A stretch of DNA of 25,507 bases. Origin: JAVBUP01 sp031555175 (GTDB lineage: Bacteria; Bacillota_I; Bacilli_A; Erysipelotrichales; Coprobacillaceae). The translations under genes were made by a program, and so were the position numbers. The DNA lies in assembly GCA_031555175.1 (NCBI GenBank), contig JAVBUP010000062.1:1-25507 (forward strand). The letters run 5' to 3'. Shown here in pieces: positions 1 to 7,190 of this stretch. Numbering within the stretch: position 1 is the stretch's first letter; each line of letters starts with the position of its first letter. A model generated the notes under the pieces. The model did not search any database. It saw only the letters and a list, made by a program, of their open reading frames with translations, and had not been told where the DNA came from.

Positions 1-1
1 T

Positions 2-193
2 GGTAAAGTAGAACGATCACATCGTAACGATAATGAAAGATTCTATAAGACATTAACATTCTACTCTCTTGAAGATTTAAGATATCAAGCAGCCCACTAT
101 CTTAAGAGATCGAATAATATCCCTATGGCTGTACTGAACTATAAAACACCGAAAGAACAAAGACAACTACTCCTTAAATATAAACTAATATAA
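2..193 (+). CDS. IS transposase, C-terminal fragment (DDE/rve integrase-core type), cut by the window edge
   Basis: An open frame runs in from the left edge and stops at TAA 191-193, giving 63 residues. The sequence GKVERSHRNDNERFY is the region around the last catalytic glutamate of rve-type integrase-core transposases (IS3/IS481-like pattern V-E-R-x-H-R-x-D-x-E). It is followed by the usual tail NNIPMAVLNYKTP. Such tails close IS481/IS3-type transposases, which cut and paste or copy the element. The N-terminal half and the left end of the element lie outside the window, so neither the IS family nor its intactness can be settled. The right inverted repeat should lie somewhere in 194-270, but it cannot be recognised without its partner. 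Confidence 0.75.
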   Translation, partial: GKVERSHRNDNERFYKTLTFYSLEDLRYQAAHYLKRSNNIPMAVLNYKTPKEQRQLLLKYKLI

Positions 194-269
194 ATATCAC
201 TTTTTATATATAAAACTGTTTCACATCATTTACAAATATACAGAATTAAGCAAAGTCACTGTTTTAAAC

Positions 270-292
270 AAAAAAAGATAACGTAGTTATCC
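270..292 (-). terminator. Rho-independent terminator of the PTS IIB gene
   Basis: Read on the minus strand, GATAAC-TAC-GTTATC forms a short stem followed by a run of eight T. The stop codon of the IIB gene lies inside the stem. Confidence 0.7.
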
Positions 293-706
293 TTTGTTTC
301 TATATGCCACTCCTCTTGTAATCTTTAATACATTTTCCTCATTAGGGAAATGGATTGGATTAGGCATTCCCTCATTATACATTCTTATTACATCTTCACA
401 ATCAGCTAATATTTCCTCAGGTTCTAATACTGCATACATCCTAGGAGGTAATACATATACTGGTACATGTAATTTATCCCCACTGCGTTTTAAAAATCCT
501 TGAATTTCTAGTCGTAAGTGTGGACATAAAATCACTACAGTTTTCTCATTCATTTTATCTGCTAATGACTCACTAGCTCCAGCAAATGGTTGAAACTCAA
601 TTGACATTTTATCCGATAATCCATTTGCTTCTATCTTTTCTTGGCATACTCTGGCGATATGACTTGATGAAAATCCTCCTAAACAGCATAACATTATATT
701 TATCAT
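287..706 (-). CDS. PTS system lactose/cellobiose-type EIIB-like protein (orphan)
   Basis: This 139-aa soluble protein has the phosphocysteine loop C8-L-G-G-F-S-S-S close to the N-terminus, as in EIIB domains of the lactose/cellobiose PTS family, which pass phosphate from EIIA to the sugar bound by EIIC. The rest fits the small alpha/beta fold (ILCPHLRLEI and VYVLPPRMYAVLEPEEIL strands). The ATG at 706 is chosen because AAGGAG lies 8 nt upstream; a longer in-frame extension to 769 would run through the promoter and has no ribosome site. It is longer than a typical ~105-aa EIIB, with about 30 extra residues at the C-terminus. No EIIA or EIIC gene is within the window, so it either serves a permease elsewhere or is a regulatory or divergent IIB. 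Its promoter overlaps a cre site, which suggests carbon catabolite repression. Confidence 0.72.
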   Translation of the reverse strand: MINIMLCCLGGFSSSHIARVCQEKIEANGLSDKMSIEFQPFAGASESLADKMNEKTVVILCPHLRLEIQGFLKRSGDKLHVPVYVLPPRMYAVLEPEEILADCEDVIRMYNEGMPNPIHFPNEENVLKITRGVAYRNKG

Positions 707-730
707 AAAAAATATCTCCTTGCATAATAA

Positions 731-759
731 ATTATAACTAAACCTTACTATATGTGCAA
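731..759 (-). promoter_or_regulatory. Sigma-A-type promoter of the PTS IIB gene
   Basis: On the minus strand TTGCAC (759-754) and TATAAT (736-731) are separated by exactly 17 nt. The start codon lies 25 nt beyond the -10 box. Confidence 0.75.
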
Positions 760-768
760 GCGTTTTCA
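755..768 (-). promoter_or_regulatory. Candidate cre site (CcpA operator) over the -35 box of the IIB promoter
   Basis: Read on the minus strand, TGAAAACGCTTGCA matches the cre consensus TGWAANCGNTNWCA at every fixed position except one (G where W is expected). It overlaps the -35 hexamer, the geometry expected for repression. It lies in the divergent gap shared with the HAD gene. Confidence 0.65.
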
Positions 769-791
769 TACTTTATTATGCTTTTAAATAA

Positions 792-800
792 TGCTATAAT
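792..800 (+). promoter_or_regulatory. Extended -10 promoter of the HAD gene
   Basis: TGCTATAAT is a perfect extended -10 element 24 nt upstream of the HAD start codon. The -35 region (TTTATT near 772) is poor, as is usual for extended -10 promoters. The same nonamer occurs upstream of pflA and of the PFL large-subunit gene. Confidence 0.65.
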
Positions 801-824
801 TCTTTCATTAAGGAGGTAGAAATT

Positions 825-1463
825 ATGAAGAAAATGATCGTTTGGGATTGGAATGGAACTTTATTAGATGATGTTAGAGAATCTATTGATTCCGTCAATC
901 CAACACTAGCCAAGCGAGGACTTCCAACTCTTTCTTTAGAACGTTACTATGAAGTATTTGATTTCCCAATTCGCGAGTATTATCGGGCAATTGGATTTAT
1001 AGATGATAATATATTTGATGAAGCAGCGTATGAATATATCGATATATATTCTACGAAACAATTTCATCTGGCTCATGATGCTAAGAAAACATTAGAAACT
1101 ATAAAAAAATTGGGGATAAATCAAATGATTCTGACTGCCTCTAAAATAGAGAATTTCATTAATCAAGCTAAGCCACTAGATGTTTTACAGTACTTCGATT
1201 ATACGCTTGGCTTAAATGATATCTTTGCTAAAAGCAAAAAAGAATTATTTATTCAATGGTTAAATGAGCACAATATTGATAAACAAGATATTTTAATTGT
1301 AGGTGATACTAGGCATGACTACCAAATTGCACATGAACTGGATATAGATTGCATAATTTGCGTAGGCCATGGGCATCAACCTGCATCACGTTTTGCAGAA
1401 TATAATGTTAAAATAATCCAAGAGTTATCAGAAATTATTGCAATACTAAAAAATAACGATTAA
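825..1463 (+). CDS. HAD-superfamily hydrolase (phosphoglycolate-phosphatase-like)
   Basis: This 212-aa cytosolic protein shows all four HAD motifs: motif I V-W-D8-W-N-G-T-L, motif II ILTAS, a lysine in the AKSKKEL segment, and motif IV GDTRHD. D8 is the expected phosphorylated aspartate. The second motif-I acid, the general acid/base (DxD), is asparagine here (N10). DxN versions are seen in a Firmicutes HAD subgroup, so this looks like a family trait rather than damage. The helical cap between motifs I and II (about residues 17-85) places it with the Gph/PgmB-like subfamily. The substrate cannot be told; small phosphorylated metabolites are usual. AAGGAGG sits 9 nt before the ATG. The gene is monocistronic, diverges from the IIB gene, and converges on the next gene with a shared terminator. 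Confidence 0.8.
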   Translation: MKKMIVWDWNGTLLDDVRESIDSVNPTLAKRGLPTLSLERYYEVFDFPIREYYRAIGFIDDNIFDEAAYEYIDIYSTKQFHLAHDAKKTLETIKKLGINQMILTASKIENFINQAKPLDVLQYFDYTLGLNDIFAKSKKELFIQWLNEHNIDKQDILIVGDTRHDYQIAHELDIDCIICVGHGHQPASRFAEYNVKIIQELSEIIAILKNND

Positions 1464-1479
1464 CATTAGTCGTTATTTT
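1450..1479. terminator. Bidirectional terminator between the HAD gene and the convergent membrane protein gene
   Basis: AAAATAACGA (1450-1459) and TCGTTATTTT (1470-1479) form a perfect 10-bp stem with a 10-nt loop. T-rich runs follow on both strands, and the stop codons of both converging genes lie in or beside it. Confidence 0.8.
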
Positions 1480-2108
1480 AATTTCCGGTATATTAATCCA
1501 ACTATAGCCCCCACAGTTATACAGATAGTACTATATAATAAGACTGTATATGACTGTATGTATGTTGGCCTAGATAAAACTGTTGGAATTAGCAATGAAG
1601 TAAATGACAGGTAATGAATATAATTAAAACCATAATAATATGTATTAATCATCCACCCCATCATTAGTACATAACATGCTATAATGATTGCTGTTAAAGC
1701 TAGATCCATAAATGCTCCTAAATATAAGACAAATAATCCCCCTATTGAAAATGATACAAATGATACAATGCTTTGCTTATTATGCTTAATCTTATTGATT
1801 ATTTTTGCTATAAAAATTATTGATAATGATAAAGCTGTCATAAACATGCCTAAAATACAAGATATCAAAATACTATCAAATACAAAATAACCACGAGGAA
1901 TATATATTATAAATAATAAATAACTAAAAACGTAGTTTCTATTTTTCAGCCCATATCTAAATGATAACAGTGTGATAATCACTATTAAGAGACTTGCTTG
2001 TATCGCTAATTTAGTAAATGATTCAGTTGAATTAAAAGTCACTGGTAATATATAAATAGCTAATAACATCACTATATAAGATATACTAGCTTGCAATTTT
2101 TTTATCAT
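1473..2108 (-). CDS. Polytopic membrane protein of unknown function
   Basis: This 211-aa protein is almost entirely hydrophobic, with about six predicted membrane segments (roughly residues 8-24, 34-50, 60-72, 78-102, 115-150 and 185-206) separated by short charged loops such as RYGLKNRN and KIINKIKHNK. I recognise no family motif. The loop IYIPRGYFVFDS, with its arginine-glycine pair between hydrophobic stretches, is the most distinctive part. The start at 2108 has GGGGTG 5 nt upstream. It stands alone, divergent from the LysM-GH18 gene and convergent with the HAD gene, so context gives no help. It is probably an integral inner-membrane protein; transporter, exporter or enzyme cannot be distinguished. 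Confidence 0.6.
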   Translation of the reverse strand: MIKKLQASISYIVMLLAIYILPVTFNSTESFTKLAIQASLLIVIITLLSFRYGLKNRNYVFSYLLFIIYIPRGYFVFDSILISCILGMFMTALSLSIIFIAKIINKIKHNKQSIVSFVSFSIGGLFVLYLGAFMDLALTAIIIACYVLMMGWMINTYYYGFNYIHYLSFTSLLIPTVLSRPTYIQSYTVLLYSTICITVGAIVGLIYRKLK

Positions 2109-2201
2109 ATCAACACCCCTTTAACTATAATAACATAATAAGATTAAGATGTCATATTTTGCTATTTTATATCATACGTATATTATGAAAGGTGTGAGAT
2201 T

Positions 2202-3338
2202 TTGAAAATACATGTTGTGCAAGCTGGAGACAGTTTATATAAGATTGGGGAAGAGTATGGTGTTGATTATAAAAAAATAGCAAGAGACAATGAAATACCT
2301 TTAAACAAGACATTAGTTATTGGTCAAACTATTGTGATTAAAGATGTGGATGTTACAAATAAGCTTGGAGATATAGAAGTAAATGGATTTGCGTTTACTA
2401 ACATTAAAGATGAGCTGATTAGAAAAGCATTACCTTACTTATCTTATTTGAGTATATTTAGTTATCAGGTAAGTAGTGATGGAGCAATCAAAGGGCTTAA
2501 TGATGACCCGTTAATATCTTTAGCTAAAAGCAATAAAGTTCAACCAATGATGGTTATAACTAACATTGATTCTTCATCTGGTAAATTTAGTAGTGATTTA
2601 GCTCATGATTTATTAGTAAATAATCAGGCTATAGATAAACTAATTGCCAATGTTTTAGAAGTTCTTAAAGCTAAAGGATATTATGGTTTAACTATAGATT
2701 TTGAATATGTATATCCATATGATAAAGATGTCTACAATTCTTTTCTAGATAAAATCAGCCGTATTCTACATCAAAATGGATATATCCTAATGACAGCATT
2801 AGCTCCAAAGACAGCGGTTGATCAAAAGGGTACTTTATATGAAGCTCATGATTATAATTTTCATGGCAAAGTTGCTGATCGTGTGATATTAATGACTTAT
2901 GAATGGGGATATACCTATGGACAGCCCCAACCAGTCGCTCCATTACCTGCAGTTGAAAAAGTAATAGATTTTGCATTGACACAAATACCAGCTGATAAGA
3001 TTTTAATGGGCATACCAAACTATGGCTATGATTGGAAGGTACCATATGTAAAAGGCACTGCTGCAAGCCCTGTTGGTAATTACACTGCAGTTTCTATTGC
3101 TAGAAATAACAAAGCATCTATATCTTATGATGAAACTAGACAAGCTCCATACTTTACTTATTTCGATGCAGATAAACAAGAACATATTGTGTGGTTTGAA
3201 GATGCAAGAAGTATTCAAGCTAAACTGCAACTGGTAGATAGTAAAATGATTCGTGGAGTTTCATATTGGACACTAAACCGTGCTTGGCCACAAAACTGGT
3301 TAGTCCTTGATGCAATGTTTAATGTACTAAAAAAATAA
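2202..3338 (+). CDS. LysM-GH18 glycosidase (YaaH/SleL-like peptidoglycan N-acetylglucosaminidase)
   Basis: This 378-aa protein has a LysM peptidoglycan-binding domain at the very N-terminus (residues 3-47, HVVQAGDSLYKIGEEYGV) and a GH18 barrel from about residue 57. The catalytic strand GLTIDFEYV puts the catalytic glutamate at E168 (the end of the DxxDxDxE motif). YWTLNRAWP near the C-terminus fits the last barrel strand. There is no signal peptide, as in the Bacillus spore proteins YaaH/SleL, which act on cortex muropeptides at germination and are assembled from the mother cell. That role would imply a spore former; a housekeeping wall hydrolase is the alternative. The start is TTG, with AAAGGTG 8 nt upstream, and the LysM motif begins two residues in. 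It is transcribed alone and has its own terminator. Confidence 0.85.
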   Translation: MKIHVVQAGDSLYKIGEEYGVDYKKIARDNEIPLNKTLVIGQTIVIKDVDVTNKLGDIEVNGFAFTNIKDELIRKALPYLSYLSIFSYQVSSDGAIKGLNDDPLISLAKSNKVQPMMVITNIDSSSGKFSSDLAHDLLVNNQAIDKLIANVLEVLKAKGYYGLTIDFEYVYPYDKDVYNSFLDKISRILHQNGYILMTALAPKTAVDQKGTLYEAHDYNFHGKVADRVILMTYEWGYTYGQPQPVAPLPAVEKVIDFALTQIPADKILMGIPNYGYDWKVPYVKGTAASPVGNYTAVSIARNNKASISYDETRQAPYFTYFDADKQEHIVWFEDARSIQAKLQLVDSKMIRGVSYWTLNRAWPQNWLVLDAMFNVLKK

Positions 3339-3341
3339 AAC

Positions 3342-3370
3342 AAAAACAGATTCGTAAGAATCCGTTTTTT
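3342..3370 (+). terminator. Terminator of the LysM-GH18 gene
   Basis: The stem AAAACAGATTC / GAATCCGTTTT (one mismatch) has loop GTAA and ends in six T. It also serves as a boundary against the convergent membrane protein gene. Confidence 0.8.
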
Positions 3371-3379
3371 GTTCCTTGG

Positions 3380-3877
3380 CTAATAAGTGTCATGTAACGC
3401 AATAAAGGCACTTATATAAACTATCAGGTAAGCAACTATAGCTGCTAACACACCTTTAATACCAATATACATTAAATACGAAATTTTTGTAATATCTAGC
3501 AAACTTACAATTATATATATAATTCCATACAAAACTAGCGAAAACAACACTGCGACAGCCAAGGAACGAATTAAGGGGTGGTCATTTAGATAGCTATTGT
3601 TTATAAATGGTTTTTCTCTAGTTAATGGCTTAATAGCGTTATTGCTTATATGCTTCTTTATTTTCTTTACACCATCCATTGTATTAAACAGCGAAGTCAA
3701 TACAATCGTAATTGCCATATCAAACAGAAAGCCACTAGCTCCACCACGTGCTAAATAATCTACATTTCTAAATAAAACTACTGCTATTGCCGCATTCAAG
3801 AATAAATTAAATACAGCTGGAAACAAACATAGCCTTCTTCTAATTAAATACTTATAGTCATTTACTCTTTCAGGCAT
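3380..3877 (-). CDS. Small polytopic membrane protein of unknown function
   Basis: This 165-aa protein has four likely membrane segments (about residues 17-37, 47-65, 104-127 and 134-160) and a basic central loop (KKIKKHISNNAIKPLTREK). The N-terminus MPERVNDYKYLIRRRL is charged and cytoplasmic by the positive-inside rule. I do not recognise the family; the segment RGGASGFLFDMAITIVLTS looks conserved in character (glycines, an aspartate in the membrane). AGGAGAGAGG precedes the ATG, and the gene has its own promoter. Downstream it converges on the LysM-GH18 terminator. No function is proposed. Confidence 0.6.
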   Translation of the reverse strand: MPERVNDYKYLIRRRLCLFPAVFNLFLNAAIAVVLFRNVDYLARGGASGFLFDMAITIVLTSLFNTMDGVKKIKKHISNNAIKPLTREKPFINNSYLNDHPLIRSLAVAVLFSLVLYGIIYIIVSLLDITKISYLMYIGIKGVLAAIVAYLIVYISAFIALHDTY

Positions 3878-3897
3878 ATTTCCTCTCTCCTAACTCT

Positions 3898-3926
3898 ATT
3901 ATACCTAAATAATACTACCTTTTAAA
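3898..3926 (-). promoter_or_regulatory. Promoter of the 165-aa membrane protein gene
   Basis: On the minus strand TTTAAA (3926-3921) and TATAAT (3903-3898) are 17 nt apart, just upstream of the ribosome site. The -10 is perfect and the -35 matches at 4 of 6 positions. Confidence 0.55.
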
Positions 3927-3933
3927 TAGATAT

Positions 3934-3959
3934 GCGCTTTTTTTGTCAATAAAAAGTGC
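3934..3959 (-). terminator. Weak hairpin after the Nudix gene
   Basis: GCGCTTTTT (3934-3942) pairs with AAAAAGTGC (3951-3959) with one G-U pair, directly after the Nudix stop codon. No real T-run follows on the minus strand, so its terminator role is uncertain. Confidence 0.35.
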
Positions 3960-4379
3960 TTATTTGGCAAATAATTGCTGTTTGTATAAGTTCACTTGTT
4001 CAATTATATGCCCAATATTACCTTCTCCTGCATATTCATGCATAGAGAAGAAGTCATTATTCTTAGCATCTACCCATATCAATTCATTAACTTCAGCTAC
4101 AACTTTAACATCTTTACTAAGCTGTCCAACATATACTTCTAGATAGCAATCTGCTAAATAGTATTTAAAATCCATTAAATGGATTAATTCAATATCTTTG
4201 TTTGATATGTTTGATTCTTCATATAATTCACGATAAGCAGCTCTTAATCCATCTTCATGATCCTCTATTTTTCCACCTAATAAATTCAATAATCCTTGAT
4301 ATGGATTCTTTTTTCTTTTACACATTAAAATTTGCTGTTGGTTTTGACTATAAACTACGATAACGTTATATCCATGCAT
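3960..4379 (-). CDS. Nudix hydrolase (MutT/8-oxo-dGTP diphosphatase-like)
   Basis: This 139-aa cytosolic protein has a Nudix box at residues 36-58: G36, E42, R50-E51-L52 and E54-E55, the metal-binding core of GX5EX7REUXEEXGU. The usual late glycine is asparagine (N57), a tolerated change. These enzymes cleave nucleoside diphosphates linked to another group, often oxidised or non-canonical dNTPs. The short length and the N-terminal IVVYSQNQQQILMCKRK strand fit the MutT-like group, but the substrate cannot be read from sequence. AAAGGAGAGAAGG precedes the ATG. No promoter is visible in the 51-bp gap to the upstream glycerophosphodiesterase gene, so expression probably comes by read-through past a hairpin at 4400-4425. 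Confidence 0.85.
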   Translation of the reverse strand: MHGYNVIVVYSQNQQQILMCKRKKNPYQGLLNLLGGKIEDHEDGLRAAYRELYEESNISNKDIELIHLMDFKYYLADCYLEVYVGQLSKDVKVVAEVNELIWVDAKNNDFFSMHEYAGEGNIGHIIEQVNLYKQQLFAK

Positions 4380-4399
4380 CCTTCTCTCCTTTTATAAAT

Positions 4400-4425
4400 A
4401 AAGAAAATGATTACTCATTTTCTTT
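4400..4425 (-). terminator. Hairpin between the glycerophosphodiesterase and Nudix genes
   Basis: A perfect 11-bp stem AAAGAAAATGA / TCATTTTCTTT with loop TTAC. On the minus strand the following sequence is only partly T-rich (ATTTATAAAA), so it may be an incomplete terminator that lets some transcript through to the Nudix gene. Confidence 0.6.
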
Positions 4426-4430
4426 GCTTT

Positions 4431-5495
4431 TTATTCAACATTTGTGATTAATACTGGAGAATTTCCTTCTCCAAACAATTCATCTAATACCTCTTTTAAG
4501 CGTGATGGAATATTTGTCATGATACCATCAGCACCATTTTTAACTAGTTTTTTCATATCATCTTTATCATCAATTGTCCAATAATGAACTGCAAGATTAT
4601 GGCGATGGCTAGCACTAATAAAGAATGAAGTATCTAATGGCAACCCACGTTGCTTTAAAGGGATCTGTAAAACACTAGCTGGCTCATTATAAATAAAATC
4701 AAGTCCAACCCAGTGTGTCACATATAATTTTACAATTCCTCCTTCATTTGGTGAAAACCTCAAATCAGGCAATTCTTGTTGGTACTCTTTAATCTTGGCA
4801 TATACATTGTCATGAAATGAAGCTAATACAACTCGTTCATAGACATTATATCCTTCACTATCTAATTTCTTCATTAATTCTATAACAGCTTCCAAAGCTT
4901 CTAAACCCATTTCATCTGTTTGTTTGATTTCTACATTGATAGTATTGTTTGGAAATGAAGTAATTAATTCTTCCAATGTTGTTACCAAAAATTTAGATTC
5001 ATGCCTTGGTGTAACACCATCAGGGTAAGCTACATCAAGTGGAGTAACCGTCTTACCATTGTAATCCTTATATTGAATTAAGGTATCACTAGTCTTATAT
5101 CCATTATCTCCAGATGTTTCATTCTCATAGTTAAAATTAACTTCTTGAGCTACTAAATCTGTATAATTCCAATCATAAATATCTCCAGATACGTTTGTTT
5201 TACGATCCAGACTGCGGTCGTGTGATAAAATAACCACTCCATCTTTGGTAATACTAACATCTGTTTCCATCATACAGTTAGGATCTATGTTATAGGCATT
5301 ATAGAATGCTTCAATTGTGTTATCAGGAAACTCTCTATTTCCTCCACCATGAGCAATCAATAATGGTCTTGTTCCACTTTCAATCATAAAATTATTTGTA
5401 GCAACAGATTTTGGTCTTGGTATTAAAAAACATACCCCAATTGTGACTACAATAACTAATAAAATACGTAATAATATCTTCCCAATCTTTTTCAT
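4431..5495 (-). CDS. Membrane-anchored glycerophosphodiester phosphodiesterase family protein
   Basis: This 354-aa protein has an N-terminal membrane anchor (residues 4-25, RILLVIVVTIGVCFL) and then an extracellular GDPD barrel. Signature parts are AHGGGNREFPDNT (residues 48-60; family form AHRGxxxxxPENT), the acidic pair METD, SHDRSLDRKTN, INVEIKQ, and the closing HYWTIDD and GADGIMTNIP. The arginine of HRG is glycine here and PENT is PDNT, variants that recur in a GDPD subgroup. Between the SHD motif and the next core strand there is an insertion rich in polar residues. The family hydrolyses glycerophosphodiesters (deacylated phospholipids or teichoic-acid units) to glycerol-3-phosphate and an alcohol. 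The ATG at 5495 is preferred because AGGGG lies 4-5 nt upstream; an in-frame ATG at 5519 has no ribosome site. Confidence 0.85.
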   Translation of the reverse strand: MKKIGKILLRILLVIVVTIGVCFLIPRPKSVATNNFMIESGTRPLLIAHGGGNREFPDNTIEAFYNAYNIDPNCMMETDVSITKDGVVILSHDRSLDRKTNVSGDIYDWNYTDLVAQEVNFNYENETSGDNGYKTSDTLIQYKDYNGKTVTPLDVAYPDGVTPRHESKFLVTTLEELITSFPNNTINVEIKQTDEMGLEALEAVIELMKKLDSEGYNVYERVVLASFHDNVYAKIKEYQQELPDLRFSPNEGGIVKLYVTHWVGLDFIYNEPASVLQIPLKQRGLPLDTSFFISASHRHNLAVHYWTIDDKDDMKKLVKNGADGIMTNIPSRLKEVLDELFGEGNSPVLITNVE

Positions 5496-5552
5496 ATTTC
5501 CCCTACTTTCATCACCCATTTTAGCACATGAATCCTAAAAAATCAAAGATAT

Positions 5553-5574
5553 ATCACCCCTTATCTAGGGTGAT
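5553..5574 (-). promoter_or_regulatory. Inverted repeat upstream of the glycerophosphodiesterase gene
   Basis: ATCACCC (5553-5559) and GGGTGAT (5568-5574) are perfect 7-bp arms around an 8-nt centre, about 60 nt upstream of the start. A further GGGTGAT (minus strand) lies at 5518-5512, just before the ribosome site. It may be an operator or a leader-RNA hairpin with an alternative partner; the promoter could not be placed with confidence (TTGTCA on the minus strand at 5580-5575 lacks a convincing -10). Confidence 0.35.
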
Positions 5575-5603
5575 TGACAAGATATTTAATTTGTATCTGA
5601 ATA

Positions 5604-5633
5604 AAGCAAAAGAATGCATCTATTTATGCATTC
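5604..5633 (-). terminator. Terminator of the pflA / nuclease-like operon
   Basis: A perfect 8-bp stem GAATGCAT / ATGCATTC with a 6-nt loop. On the minus strand it is followed by TTTTGCTTT. It lies 25 nt beyond the stop of the nuclease-like gene. Confidence 0.7.
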
Positions 5634-5657
5634 GCTACTACCTATCAAATAAAACAA

Positions 5658-6410
5658 TTAATCATTGCCTATATTTCTTTCATACAAATAAAGTTTACCT
5701 TGCTTATCCACACGCTTAATAATCTCTAGCGAGGACAAAATATTCAATGTCATTTGAGCAGTTTTCAAACTAATTCTCACTTCTTTCATTAAATCTTTGG
5801 ATGTGAAATGCTCTGGCAGTGTTTCTGGTATAAATCTCATGAAATCAGCACTATTATCAAATAATACTTCCATAACAAGATTTACAGGTATTCGGTCACA
5901 TCGCGATGAACCCTTTTTTTTATCTTCACTCCAGCCGTTTAAATAGCGATACTCTTCTATATCAATAAAAACTAAATTTAATCTCAAATTATCATTACTC
6001 AGCAAAGACTTTATCTTATATAATTCAAATATCGAATCATAAATAGATCCTTGCTTTGGCGATTTCCTCTTCTTTGTTATTTCACCAGTTTCCTCATTAA
6101 TCCATAATAACCACTTAGTCTTTGGTATTGGATACACTATAGTAACTGGAGATATTTTCAAAAATAATTCCAATTTTTTCCTCAACTTATCAAATGATCT
6201 TGTTTGTATTTCTATTATTCCTAACTTAGTTACGATATCCGCAACAAAAGTACCGACCCTCTTTTCATGTTTAGTAGTATCAATCTCAAAATACAACTTC
6301 AATATCGCGTGTAATGTTTTTTCACCAAGCGTTCCAATTCCATTTGCTTCACGGCGATTACCAATAATTGCGTGACAAGCATCATTAAACTTCTGCTTCT
6401 TTACTTCCAT
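5658..6410 (-). CDS. Uncharacterised protein: PD-(D/E)XK nuclease-like domain plus winged helix
   Basis: This 250-aa soluble protein has no signal or membrane segment. Residues 28-80 read like a restriction-endonuclease fold: helix LGEKTLHAILKLYF with E30, a strand ending in A-D58-I, and a strand G-I-I-E67-I-Q69-T-R, giving the E...D...ExQ pattern of PD-(D/E)XK enzymes with glutamine in the lysine position. Residues about 185-250 (FTSKDLMKEV, SLKTAQMTLNILSSLEIIKRV, KLYLYER) look like a winged helix-turn-helix. Possible jobs are DNA cleavage, DNA repair or sequence-specific regulation; none is established. It starts 2 nt after the pflA stop (TAATAATG) with only a weak ribosome site, so it is probably translationally coupled to pflA. 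The domain call rests on motif reading only. Confidence 0.6.
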   Translation of the reverse strand: MEVKKQKFNDACHAIIGNRREANGIGTLGEKTLHAILKLYFEIDTTKHEKRVGTFVADIVTKLGIIEIQTRSFDKLRKKLELFLKISPVTIVYPIPKTKWLLWINEETGEITKKRKSPKQGSIYDSIFELYKIKSLLSNDNLRLNLVFIDIEEYRYLNGWSEDKKKGSSRCDRIPVNLVMEVLFDNSADFMRFIPETLPEHFTSKDLMKEVRISLKTAQMTLNILSSLEIIKRVDKQGKLYLYERNIGND

Positions 6411-6412
6411 TA

Positions 6413-7174
6413 TTATTCAATCTCTTTTGATCTTTTCAAATAATCCTCAATTGCCCTAAGCACAATTGCTTTGGCTCTAGCTGACTCACTTGCAGTAGTT
6501 GGTTCCACATCTCTTAATTCATAATCAAGTCCCATCTGCTCATATTTAGGTATTGCCATATTATGATAAGGCAGAATATCAATTTGCATTACATTGGTAA
6601 GCGTTGCCAAAAACAAACCTAATTGATAGAGAAATAAATCATTTAATGTGTATCCTTTTAAAACTACATGACGGATCCACACTGGTTTATTGATATCACT
6701 CAACCATCGTGCAAATAAAATAATATTGTCGTTAAATACGCCTGTAAGTTCTTTATGTTTATCACTTTTGATATGTTTGATATCCAATAATACTAAATCG
6801 GTATATTTCATTAGAGCACGCATTTTAGTCATAGATTCTTCATTCATTGGATTAAAAGTAATACCTGATGTATCTAAACATGTATGGATGCCAACTTCTT
6901 TACAACGAACAAACAACTCAGTAACAAAATCAATTTGCATTAATGCTTCTCCACCAGTCACTGTAATTCCACCATTTTTAAGATATGTTTCATACTTATG
7001 ATAGTCTTCCATAATCTCATCAACTGACATCTCAGTCCCACCAATAAATGACCAAGTATCAGGGTTATGGCAATACTTACAACGCAACGGACACCCTTGG
7101 ACAAATATTACATAACGAATTCCTGGACCGTCCACTGTTCCAAATGTTTCTATTGAATGAATTTTTCCGTTCAT
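6413..7174 (-). CDS. pflA: Pyruvate formate-lyase activating enzyme (glycyl-radical activase)
   Basis: This 253-aa radical-SAM enzyme shows ETFGTVDGPGIRYV, the [4Fe-4S] cysteines C28, C32 and C35 (CX3CX2C), YCHNPDTW, the SAM-binding GGITVTGGEAL, and LLDIKH, all hallmarks of PflA. It uses S-adenosylmethionine to abstract a hydrogen from the glycine of PFL; here that glycine is on a separate small protein encoded just upstream. The ATG at 7174 is chosen because AAAGGTGAG lies 4 nt before it; a longer frame to 7210 would run into the -10 box. It is separated from the PFL genes by a strong terminator and has its own promoters, one covered by a palindrome. It is co-transcribed with the nuclease-like gene downstream. 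Confidence 0.95.
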   Translation of the reverse strand: MNGKIHSIETFGTVDGPGIRYVIFVQGCPLRCKYCHNPDTWSFIGGTEMSVDEIMEDYHKYETYLKNGGITVTGGEALMQIDFVTELFVRCKEVGIHTCLDTSGITFNPMNEESMTKMRALMKYTDLVLLDIKHIKSDKHKELTGVFNDNIILFARWLSDINKPVWIRHVVLKGYTLNDLFLYQLGLFLATLTNVMQIDILPYHNMAIPKYEQMGLDYELRDVEPTTASESARAKAIVLRAIEDYLKRSKEIE

Positions 7175-7190
7175 AGTCTCACCTTTTTCT

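Noticed and set aside
707..769. A longer IIB protein starting at 769
   Set aside because: The extra 21 codons are made of the promoter and cre site, and the ATG at 706 has AAGGAG in place.
2164..2186. TTGCTA-N16-TATTAT as promoter of the LysM-GH18 gene
   Set aside because: Transcription would start at about the ribosome site, leaving too little leader; the true promoter was not identified.
5528..5719. A 63-aa plus-strand ORF between the glycerophosphodiesterase and nuclease-like genes
   Set aside because: It contains two hairpins and overlaps the end of the nuclease-like gene, with no ribosome site.
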